64,000 nt of DNA, taken from positions 124,001 to 188,000 of the forward strand of contig MSJH02000794.1 in NCBI GenBank assembly GCA_001931875.2. The letters run 5' to 3'. Position 1 is the first letter of the stretch, and every line of letters begins with the position of its first letter. Positions 30,926 to 41,209 of the stretch are shown here, one piece after another. Under the pieces are notes generated by a model. The model worked only from the letters and a program-made list of their open reading frames with translations. It was not told the DNA's origin and ran no database searches. The position numbers were made by a program, and so were the translations under genes. The stretch is from Byssochlamys sp. IMV 00236 (lineage: Eukaryota; Ascomycota; Eurotiomycetes; Eurotiales; Thermoascaceae).

Positions 30926-33900
30926 GCCGGCAAAGTGACTCTTTTTTGTCAAAACGAATGCAATTTTAAATACCAAAATGAATACTTAATGCGTGTACGC
31001 GCCTTTCCTGGAATATGGGTGAATGCCCGCCCGAAGAAAATAGCCAACAATGAGGCCGTAGTCTTCCGCGGTCTCTGGAATCGCCAGGGGCACTAGCTCG
31101 TGTCGCAGGTCGGCAATCGTTTCGTTACTTGGTAAAAGCGCCGCCTGTTGATGAACTACATCACTTCACTTCACCAATTGTGTTGCGCAAGGAGAGGCAG
31201 TTATTATCTTCAATGTAGTCATCTGGCCAGAGAAAGCTATATTAATCTAGATAACGAAACTAGCTGGTCGGGTGAGCAGAGACCTGCTGCTAGGAGCCTA
31301 GGAGCTCTGAAATTATATATAAATACCTAGACTCTGTATATGTCGAATCCTATAGCACGGAAGCAGGATCTAAATTGCTTGCTTGACTCTAGGTCTAGGG
31401 GGGATTTGATCCCATATTTATCTCTAGCATACAAAGAATCTAGATCATAGTAATCTAGTAATCTAGTAGTAATCCAGCATAATCAAGATTCAAAGAATCT
31501 GCCATAAACGGATAATTGACAGATCACCTGGCGTTTGCTTTGTACGCCGACAGTATAGCATTGACCTACACTGGTAATATCCACGAAACGCAACAATTAT
31601 TATAACTACAAGGCAAGTAGGATAAATGAATATATAGGAATGCTCGGATTTCGCATATGCAAATTGAAACAGCAGCTGCGTCGCCTGACCTCTTGATACC
31701 TGTTAACCGCGATCCCCCTTTATACAGACGCGCTTCACTGGCAAATCTTAATTTGCTAATCACAATAATCTAAGAATACTCCTGTCTTCAGATTTCCTCA
31801 AAGACCTGCATCAGATTATTTCAATCATCTTGTTAGTGATCAAGAAGATACTTATTTTCTTTTCTTTCGTCCGCAATGGCAGGACCAGTAAATGATCTTT
31901 GACTCTCATATAGCCAGCATAGAAAATGCACCTGACTCTACGGATGCTATGATTGTCTACCGGAATTATTCTACCGAAACACTGGGGAAAACGCATATGC
32001 TGGGCGGTTTCCCGACCCCGTAAATTCGCCCCTCCAGGCACCTTTTCCGCTATCTTCACTATCTTTACAGTGACAGGGCATCCAAATGTCATATTTTTCA
32101 ATTCGTCGCCATCAATGCCACTGGAAATGAGGGCTCTCTGAATGGCACTCGTGTAATCCGGTTGCATGTGATGAAAAGAGATTACCATCCACGCAAATCA
32201 CAGCGCCGTGCAGGTATATACATCGATACCTACATCAAAAGGCGTCTGGTGTATAGATCAGCCAGCCGGACAATAAAGATGGAGATAAATTAACTCGAAG
32301 TTTCGGATAGGTCACTAGATTGTAATGTCGCGGCCTTATATTCACTTATACATTACTCAACGTGGTTCACCTGTCCATCTCCCCCGTGTCACTATATCTA
32401 ACATTAGTTTTCGGATAGATGTGGTATATGTCGAGGAAGGCTATGTCTCATTATCTCCTGCCGTTCAGGAGCCGTCCCTCCTATGTCTCTATTGGCTACC
32501 AGCAGTCATAACTAGCACAATGCTCTTCCATGCCTTATTGTTTGTCTCTTCCGCCGCTGCGAGATACTCTCCCATCGGTGGTTGAGTACAGAGGTTTTCC
32601 AGTCTTGAGACAGAACTCCAAGTCTTCTTAATACGGCACTGTGGGATCATTACCCGGATCCGAAAATGGGCGACGTCATAATTGCAGCGATCGCTTCGCT
32701 GCCTAACTTTGAGGTAGATATTGGATGTCATTTCTTCTCTTCGTATGAGGCAAGCCGCTAAAGGCTATTGTAGTGTCTACTTAGGAGATATTCCTGCCCT
32801 CGATAGCATATACAGGGGCTGCTGAGAATTCAAACTCTTTGCGGAGTTCTGGAAACGTCAGGGATGGCTGGATTGCTTTCCAATTTACCTAACTGTGAGA
32901 TAACAGCGAGTGATATATGCGGTAGTGGAAGAAAGCAGAGTGATTATTTTGAAGCAGATTTCCTTGGTTCACTGTACTTTAGAACATAGTTTTGACAACC
33001 ATGGATGCATTAACGTAAGGGTGGACCTCGTATCATTCTCGGAGATTCTGACTTTCACACTAAACCGGCCTGTGCAATTGCCTGAAAACTATCGACTTGC
33101 GGTTATTCATTCTATTTAAGTCTATTTTTGAAACACGGGCAGAAAAGAATACCCTAACTGATGGTACGCACTCTATGGGCATTGTGTTTTATTACTGATG
33201 AGACAGTGCCATTGTCGTCTGCGCACAACTTCGAAAGAATACCGTATATTGTCAAATGCATCATATCTGTACACAAAAGGCGAAGCCACCCGTGTGACAC
33301 TGGGCAAGAAGGATATGTCTTTGTACAGCAGCAATTGATAGCCTTGGAAGAGAAATTGCAGAGAACACATCTTCCCTCGGACCGGATGCCTTTATTTCCG
33401 GGTTATGGTGCGTTATGGTGGGCGTCACATCTGCGGAAGGCCCGGGTTGAGATATGCTTAGCATGTCTTTCGAGTGTTACAATTGAGGGTAAGGGTGGCA
33501 CACAGTCGGTATACTAGCTTGCAGCTATGTCTCGGTTGGCTGGGACAAGCAATCAGCGAGGAGTAAAAGGATACCAGAATTTGACTGCGTGAAATAATCC
33601 CAGCCTCAGTCCAGATATCAGTGACGATAACAAATATTTGTTGGTATACACAGGGACAGTTGTATCTGCTCTCTCCAGTAAGGGCGTAGGGACGCTGGAA
33701 TATATGACGCTAAGACCAACGAGGGGGAGATGTATGTATCTCTGAGATAGCGAGGCTGGATAATCCTTTGCTAATTGGCAAGCCATATCTAGGCAACCTC
33801 TTATGAGCTCTATGAATTGAGACTTGGAAATAATACCTCGGCTCTGATACAACAAGTCCGGTGATTCCGTCGCTAGGTCTAGCAATGCTCCCGAACGTCG

Positions 33901-35196
33901 GCGATGACCGAACCCGGCAGTTTCGCCCGCAGGGCATGGAAAACCAGACATAAACGACACAGCGTGTGTGAAGAGGGATTATACGCCTTTAATTATCATT
34001 TCCATGTTCTGTGTATAGAGCCTTTTTTATATATAAGAAACCTGCACTCAAAGTAAGGCTTTGCGATCTTGCATCCTTTTTATACGTCTTGATCCTGAGA
34101 AATGCTGTACGGTGATGTCCTAGAAGAGATGATGTAATCCATATAATGTCCCTTCTGGACTTCTAACGAACCTTTCCCAGGTCCCATACTTGTGTTCCTG
34201 TATATGAAAGTGCTTCCATCTGTAAATAACTGATTATGAGCTCTAAATGTCAAAAGACTAGGTACTTTAAGACCCGTGTCTATATTCGATCTCGGTCAAG
34301 AAGATAGAGAAGATAGCTACCCAGTTTATCTCCTCCCTGATCTGATTTATGATGTGATTGACTATGAGCTATGTCATTAGACTTATTGCAAGACTGCAGA
34401 TAGGAATAGATCCTCAGGAGTGTCTCTGTTTGTTTCTTGTGATTCCCCCATTCGACTTCTTGGCCTTTTGTCCGGGCCCACGGGTAGTTTCTCCACAGAT
34501 AAAGGACGAGTTAGTAACGGTATACTCTCATGGGTGTACACTACCATCGATTCTGTAGGGTACCGCCACAGCCTTATCTGACAATGTGGAGAAGCAGAAA
34601 ATAGTTCATCTTAGTTCTTCTTGAAAGCTGTGGTTCGTCTCCATTCTGCAGGGTCGCGAACCACGATGATCGGCAATAGCCCCAGCACCGTCGGGACCTG
34701 CCAAGCCTTCAGTATCTATTGCAGATCATCTAAAGCAGCAATGTGGACAAGACCTTATATTGCCTTTTCGGGTCCTGCTGATAACCTTCTTGCATATGTT
34801 TGGATGACTGTGAATTGTGCCAGGCACATGTCGACCGTTTCTTCCCGGTTCCTGAACAAACTGTGGATACGCGAAGTAGCTGAACCTCCGTATACTTCTT
34901 ATACATCAAGTTTTGTGTTTAGGGAATAACTAGACAGTTCTTGTCCCAAGAAAGATCTACTACGGCCTTTGAAGTCTATCTTGAGTTATGATTTGGATCT
35001 ACTGGTAGAGTCCATGGAATCACGGAGTCTCCTCAGAGATTAGACGGTAGAAGAGAGATATAAAAGGCATCTCCATTCCATCATTCTCCCGATCTCTCAG
35101 ACCATTCATCAGAGACCACAAGAGACTCCAGAAAGATATCTCTTTATACCATACGCCTTCACAGCATTCTTGTTTACCGAAAGAGTATCCTTCAAG
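30926..35196. other. long gene-empty region
   Basis: Over 4 kb with no recognisable gene on either strand. The left part (31370-31510) is dense in AATCTAG-like words. Open frames of 60-135 codons occur, but none shows a domain, signal peptide or convincing splice structure. The last ~150 bases are the hydrophobin promoter. Confidence 0.5.
35059..35065 (+). promoter_or_regulatory. TATA box of the hydrophobin gene
   Basis: TATAAAA 138 bp before the ATG at 35197, followed by a CT-rich leader (TCTCCCGATCTCTCAG). Strong TATA boxes fit highly expressed, regulated genes such as hydrophobins. Confidence 0.5.
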
Positions 35197-35628
35197 ATGC
35201 AGTTCCGCCTTATGCCCATTGTCTCTCTCCTCAGCGCGATCGCTGCAACCTCTGCCGCGTCGTCTGTGCAAACCAGGGATTCTTGCCCCAACCCTCTTCT
35301 CTGCTGTCCTGAACTGAAGACTCCGTTGGACCCGACGGTCGACCCGATCCTGCAGACATTGGGAGTCAATGCCACTGCTATTGTTGGCTCAATTGGATTG
35401 GAATGTAAGTGATTGTGTACTTATTGATTATACATCTCACCATTGTGGCTATACTGACCATTTCTACTCGCAGGCAAGGTATACGATGACTCATGCTCGA
35501 CTGCTCCCAAGTGCTGCACGGAAGCCTTTTTACTCGTAAGTTCTGCGGAGAAGGACGGCGAGTGGATCCGGCAACTAATGAATATGGTACTTGTTCAGGG
35601 AGGAACTGTTGCTCTTGGCTGCAGTTAA
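35197..35628 (+). CDS. small class I-type hydrophobin
   Basis: Three exons, 35197-35404, 35474-35535 and 35599-35628, give 99 residues. Introns of 69 and 63 nt have GTAAGT donors and GCAG/TTCAG acceptors. A signal peptide (MQFRLMPIVSLLSAIAATSA) is followed by eight cysteines in the hydrophobin order C-CC-C-C-CC-C at 30, 36/37, 70, 77, 83/84 and 98. Spacing X5, X32, X6, X5, X13 is close to class I. C4-C5 is short and only one residue follows C8, shorter than usual. One N-glycosylation site (NAT, 58-60). Hydrophobins are secreted amphipathic coat proteins of spores and aerial hyphae. The last eight codons plus stop lie in exon 3, so an intron-blind reading misses two thirds of the pattern. Confidence 0.82.
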
Positions 35629-36933
35629 ACAATGTCGACGATACTGGCAACCGACTTACAATTGAGTTTCGGAACGCGGACAGGACAGATAGTATCACTA
35701 TACTTCACGTGGGAGTATCAGTGTACGGTATCCATAATTTGTATTTTCTTTGATAATTGGACATTATTTATCCATTGCATGTTTAATAAGCTGTTAACAC
35801 AACAACTTACTGCTCGCCATTATGCACTCCAGGTTAATATACTTCATAATTTGTTGAGCGTATAAATAATAATGATCGGATACTTTCTACCGCTTCACAG
35901 TGACTGGCGAACTCCTGTGAGATGCCATGCTTCGAGAGCTGCAAACAGGATGGAAGAAAACAGTCATATAGAACCATCTGGCCAAGTGCCAGTTGCCTGC
36001 TTGAAACTAGAGCCGGGAGGATTTGACCTCATATTATTTTCATGTGTCAGACTAAGTACAGTACAGTACAGTACAGTACAAGGAACCGGGACGCAAACGG
36101 AAGTCAACATGACAGGTGGTCTCGTGCATGTTCTTCTGCGTGTCAAACAAGATCCAAAAAAGCTTGAATCCCACGCAGGAATGTGAACTAGATATTATTG
36201 TGATTGTTAATCTGGAGCGGACCAGCCGAGGCCGAATGCGGAGGGCGGATGAATCACGAGACTCGCTCGCGGCGAGTTTTGAGGTCCGTCCTCGGAGGAT
36301 TTCCGCTGCTTACGTGATGGATCAGCGGGCGGCCATTCGCTGCGGAGAAGAAATGCTCGACTTCTTGGCGTGAAAATAAAGAATCAAGGCAAATTCCAGC
36401 GAGAGATCTCAGCTCGACTGCGCCTAATCCGGTGGTCGAATCGGAATGAAAGCTAGATAATTTTAGAATTTAGATTCACGTCTATCGAGTATGCAGACCT
36501 TAAGTTTAATCTGACAGTCCGCTTCCGAACGAGGCATCTGTAATTGTATACATCTGCTGTCCTACATCGACCCAGCCCGTAACGGCCCCCGTGTTCTCGG
36601 CGCAAGGGCCATGCGAAGGGACAGCCCTAGGGCTGTGTGAGTAATATATATTGCCACTGCGTGAGACTTGTTATCTAATCCGGTGCAACATCGCTACGAC
36701 TGTGGGGTTTTTGGAAGTCGTAGTAGTACTAACTAACTACTAAGCGCTAAGTAGTATGGGGTCGCCCGTCATCTTTACCAGGGTGCGCCTTGCCTAGAGG
36801 AGTAGGTTTCGGCCCTCTCGATCCCGGGGTACAACAATCTTAATCGGCCTCTGCTGCAGTGGAAATTTTCCCACCGTTCCCTCTCTTTCTCCTCCCTTCT
36901 CCTCACACGACGCCTCTGCTACTCTCCTCCGGT
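35629..36933. other. intergenic with GTACA repeat
   Basis: No supported gene. Contains a five-unit GTACA repeat at 36056-36080. The CT-rich stretch just before 36934 is the transporter leader. Confidence 0.5.
36056..36080. repeat. GTACA pentanucleotide microsatellite
   Basis: Five tandem GTACA units read directly. Each unit contains GTAC, so the array is partly self-complementary. Confidence 0.9.
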
Positions 36934-38429
36934 ATGACTGCGTCCATCCACCCTTCAGTGGACTTCGAGGCGGACAAGTCAATCATGCAAAATCAAATGG
37001 AAAAGAAGGACGACCAGTCGGTCGCTCCTCCCGTATACGACCAAGAGCTGGGGGAGATCACCGGGCCGGAGAGAGACCTCGTGGAACGCGGCCACAGTAA
37101 ATTCAACAGACTGGGCTGGAAGCGTCTCACGGTTGTCTTGATTGTCGAGGCTATTGCTCTGGGCAGTTTGTCAATTCCCTCGTCCTTTGCGACCCTTGGC
37201 ATGGTCCCAGGTGTGATCTGCTCCGTCGGTCTCGGTCTGGTCGCTATCTACACCAGTTACGTTGTCGGCCAGGTGAAGCTGAAGTTCCCTGAAGTGCATC
37301 ATTACCCTGATGCCGGAAGACTGATGTTCGGTCGCATTGGCTATGAGCTGATCTATGGGATGCTCGCGTTGCAACTGGTTTTCCTCGTCGGATCGCACTG
37401 TCTTACCGGCACGATTGCTTGGATGAACATCACCAGCAGCGGTGTCTGCTCAGTTGTTTGGGGTGTCGTATCGGCCGTGATTCTGTTCCTCCTAGCCTTG
37501 CCTCCTAGTTTCGCGGAGGTGGCCATTCTGGGCTATATCGATTTTGCTTCTATTATCGTTGCCATTGGCATCACCATCATTGGCACCGGCGTTGAGAGTA
37601 CCAATCAACCGGGTGGTCTCTCCGCGGTTCACTGGACTGCATTCCCAGAAGGAGATGTCTCTTTCTCCGAGGCATTCATTGCCATCTCCAACATTATCTT
37701 CGCCTACAGCTTCGCCATGTGCCAGTTTTCCTTCATGGACGAAATGCACACCCCCAAGGACTTTACCAAGTCCATTTGGACTCTTGGAATCACAGAGATC
37801 ATTATCTACACCGTGACTGGCGCCCTGGTCTATGCTTTTGTCGGCCAGGATGTCAAGAGTCCAGCACTGCTGTCAGCAGGCCATCTCCTGAGCAAAGTCG
37901 CCTTCGGTATCGCCCTTCCCGTCATTTTCATCAGCGGCTCTATCAACGGGACCGTCTTGGGTCGCCTGATCCATGGTCGCGTCTACAAGGATTCTCCCAT
38001 TCAATTCATCAACACCAAGATGGGATGGATTACGTGGACCGTCCTGATTGCCATCATCACCGTTATCGCATGGGTGATTGCCGAGGTCATTCCATTTTTC
38101 TCGGATCTGCTGTCTATCTCGTCAGCACTTTTCATTTCCGGCTTCTCGTTCTACTTCCCCGCATTGATGTGGTTCATGCTCATCTGCCAGGGCAAGTGGT
38201 ATTCTTCGAAGAAGAACTTGGCGCTTTCGTTCTTGAACGGTATATGTTTTATTATTGGCCTGATTACGTTGGTAGGCGGTACTTACTCCAGCGTTGATGA
38301 TATTGTAAGTTCCCTTTATTTTGTGAGCTGCCCTTCGACGACTCATTGGCTAACAACCATCTCTTGCAGATCCTAAAGTATAGAAACGGCACAGTCAGGG
38401 GCGTTTTTACCTGCTCGCAACCATCCTAA
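36934..38429 (+). CDS. AAAP-family amino acid transporter (N system/mtr type)
   Basis: Exon 1 36934-38304 and exon 2 38370-38429, joined across a 65-nt intron (GTAAGT...TTGCAG), give 476 residues. A ~70-residue cytosolic N-terminus leads to about eleven membrane helices, the first being KRLTVVLIVEAIALGSLSIP, the hallmark opening of Aa_trans proteins. Later signatures are AISNIIFAYSFAMCQFSFMDEM and ALPVIFISGSINGTVLGR. It resembles fungal mtr-like permeases for neutral and aromatic amino acids, at the plasma membrane. The small last exon replaces an intron-read tail with ILKYRNGTVRGVF. An upstream in-frame ATG at 36859 would add a CT-derived Pro/Leu/Ser-rich stretch and was judged untranslated leader. 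Confidence 0.88.
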
Positions 38430-39399
38430 GCAGGATGTTGGTGAGTGGGGAAGGCTGCGCAGCTCGAAATTTCCTTGCATCTTATACAGGGCACTTCTAC
38501 TGCGTAAGTCCCGGAAAAGGTCTGCATATCAATTTACGGAGTCGGTTAAAATCACTCGAAACCTTAATGGTTTTAAGACGTCAGGGGCCTGGGGCCTGAG
38601 AACATGTACATATATATAGAAGTATCCGGTAAAGAAATAGAGAAACCATTCTATTCCAGCATTGCTCATTCCAATGACAGGAAGCGAGGTTACGGACCCT
38701 GTGGCTCCAAAAAGTCTTTCATCATCATCCGGGTCGCATCAAAACCAAAACAGTCGACATTACCCAATATGTAGTGATACATCAGCGGATATCTAGTTAT
38801 TGTCACGCCACCGAAGGGAATTCTCCGCTTTATGCTTTTGCGGCTATGACTCCCATGGACGTTTACCCGCCAATTGTCTGGAGTGCGAGCAGAATCCACT
38901 TTTGCCAACGTTTCAACCGAAGTCCAGTACTCGAATATTGTGTGATACTTGTTCAGGAGCATGGATAGAATAATGCAAATCACAAGGATAATCTTACCTA
39001 TCTCGTTGCGACTGACATATCTATTTGAGGTCCCTACAGTATGATTTTTGTTAGCATTGGATCTTTTCGAGAAATGGGCTGGGCGACTTTTTCCTTGTCT
39101 AGAGCTGAAACTTTTGCTCCATCTTTTGTGATATGCTGCTAGTAGATAGTAGTTTTAGTGTAAAGCTGGAGTCGTCGTCACGCAGAGGATGATCTGAACA
39201 GGTTTTAATAAGTTTGACTATGACCTTTGCCTCTGCTTACTTTGACTAATTGTAAAAATACACCTAAAAGCTCGTTGGCTGGAACATCACAGTGGGTCAG
39301 CGAGCCACTTGCATCGCCGTGGCTGATACAAGAATAAGATAGTGCTCTGATAGAAAAGACAAAAGGAATCGGGTCAGGGACCTCCAATGAATCAATCAC
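38430..39399. other. convergent intergenic region
   Basis: About 1 kb between the convergent transporter and PLC-like genes. No supported gene. Confidence 0.45.
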
Positions 39400-40833
39400 T
39401 CAGGCTAGCAGTCTTTCCCTCGATAGCAATATAGCCGTATCGCAAGTCGCGCCATCAATGAAGTCATTCATAATGACGATGTTCTTGTCCGCCTTCAATC
39501 TATCAAGCGCGTTCTGACGAATCCAAGGAAGTGTGTACATGTCTATTGCAGCCTTGGTGGACGCAAGGCATGAGGTCGCGGCGTGTGCCGCTAGCACACT
39601 ATGCACAAACACTTCCTTGATTGATTGCGACGTAGCCTGACACTGCAGGATAGTCAGATCTGTGCTCTCCTGTCCCCCAGTGGTCATCTCTTCGAAGCGC
39701 TTAAGGATCGGATCTGCATGAAGTGTCGCGTAGGCTTCAGCTGTCCAGCTGTCGTATTTTTCGGCTTCGATCACGCAAATCAGGCGTCTCCCATCATGGC
39801 GTAATATATCAATTGGCTGTCGGAAACATTCGCTATCTCCCCAGGTCAGTCGTTCGTTGCGTGCCTGTGCGCAAGCGTTGGTGAGCGCGGCTGCAATCTC
39901 GTCTTCCGTGGGCTTCTGGCACTCTTTGAGTAGGTTATCCGACCTGATATGGATGACCGCTATCTCGGTAGGGTGTTCATCTAGAAAAGTAACCAGCTGG
40001 TCAAGAAACTCATCGAATGCCAACCCCGGTATGCACGCATGCTGAAAATAGAATTTATCTGGTAGGACCGAGAGCTTCTGGAACATCGGCAACAACTTGG
40101 CTGGACGGAATTCGAAATAACGTGCCCCTAGAGCCAGCATAATCGAAATCTCTTTCTTCTGCGTAATTGACACTCCATAGACTATGTCTGGCAATTTAGC
40201 TAGAAGAAGATGGTCTGGCAGGTGATCAAAGTGTTGTGGAGACGGTGTGATTTCGCGCAATTCGTGCACCATGTCGTGATCTAAGTGCTTGAAGATAATA
40301 TCACAGGACTGCATACTATTCATGCCATTGTCATGTGGAGCTGCAAGCACAAACCGCGAGAATGGTTTCTGCGCTTCGATAGACCCTGGTGGCGCAACTG
40401 CTCCCATCCAGGCCCTGTTGGAAGCCGGACAAATGGTCACATAGCATTGGTCGCGATTGGTCAATCCGAATTCTCCATGGCCTGCACTATAAAATCCATA
40501 TGTAATAATGGCATTGTCTGTTATGATAGCCTTGCAGGCGGCGGTCGCGGTCATCGTGCCTCCTTCCACTTTTCCAGTGAGACTGTTGATGTCGCAGTAT
40601 GAGCTCCCGATCAGGACGGGGGCATCGGCGTCCCTGGCATGATAGAAAACCTCCCACTTGAACCGTCCGACAAAGTTTTCCAGTCCAGGAATATTGGACG
40701 ATTCAACCTCGAGATTTTCTGCTGTAAAGTTATCTGCAGGTGTTCTTTGAACATGTTGTTTTGGCGCCGTGAACTCAACCACATATCCCTCGACGGATAT
40801 ATAGCTGTAAACCGTGATTCCTTTGCTAGGCAT
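39400..40833 (-). CDS. PI-PLC-like phosphodiesterase (TIM-barrel)
   Basis: Single exon, 477 residues. The first ~150 residues form a beta-rich region (ITVYSYISVEGYVVEF; KWEVFYHARDADAPVLIGSS), possibly a lectin-like accessory domain. The PLC X-type barrel follows: first catalytic His in APHDNGMNSM (~168), the ARYFEFRPAKL strand (~245), second His in FYFQHACIPGLAFDEFLDQL (~268) and EIAVIHIRSD. No signal peptide and no GPI signal, so cytosolic. Family members cleave phosphoinositides, GPI or are inactive; the substrate cannot be read here. No Ca2+-dependent Y/C2 domains, so it is closer to bacterial-type PI-PLC than eukaryotic PLC delta. Confidence 0.78.
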   Translation of the reverse strand: MPSKGITVYSYISVEGYVVEFTAPKQHVQRTPADNFTAENLEVESSNIPGLENFVGRFKWEVFYHARDADAPVLIGSSYCDINSLTGKVEGGTMTATAACKAIITDNAIITYGFYSAGHGEFGLTNRDQCYVTICPASNRAWMGAVAPPGSIEAQKPFSRFVLAAPHDNGMNSMQSCDIIFKHLDHDMVHELREITPSPQHFDHLPDHLLLAKLPDIVYGVSITQKKEISIMLALGARYFEFRPAKLLPMFQKLSVLPDKFYFQHACIPGLAFDEFLDQLVTFLDEHPTEIAVIHIRSDNLLKECQKPTEDEIAAALTNACAQARNERLTWGDSECFRQPIDILRHDGRRLICVIEAEKYDSWTAEAYATLHADPILKRFEEMTTGGQESTDLTILQCQATSQSIKEVFVHSVLAAHAATSCLASTKAAIDMYTLPWIRQNALDRLKADKNIVIMNDFIDGATCDTAILLSRERLLA

Positions 40834-41209
40834 ACCGGTTGTTTATATCCACAGTGTATTCCTGTATATACTGTAAGAAAGTTCAAAGAAAGGAATAATA
40901 GCATGCCAAGAAGGTAACATATAACGTTGATGGTGTCCGCATCAAGGAGGGGGGGGCAAAAGGGGAACTTGTCACTCTAGTCTTGATAGAGCATGGTTTC
41001 AAACTCCATGGTCCAGGGACCAGAGGTAACTAATCGACATTAATATCGCGCTTAATTATCATAACTACTCCGTATCTACTCTGTACTGGCTGCCGCTGGG
41101 GGAATGTGTGCACTGTACTATTTCATTAACGGTCTAAGGCGCCGCGTGGCCGGGGACAAGCGTGACGATCTATGCTCGAATCGGCTAAGCGGCTTAAGCA
41201 CTGTCATGT
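40834..41209. other. intergenic
   Basis: Short spacer between two minus-strand genes; upstream region of the PLC-like gene and 3' end of the NLR gene. Has a G-run at about 40948-40956. Confidence 0.45.

Noticed and set aside
33553..33960. 135-codon minus-strand frame in the gene-empty region
   Set aside because: No domain or targeting signal; could be chance or an unrecognised gene, but nothing supports it.
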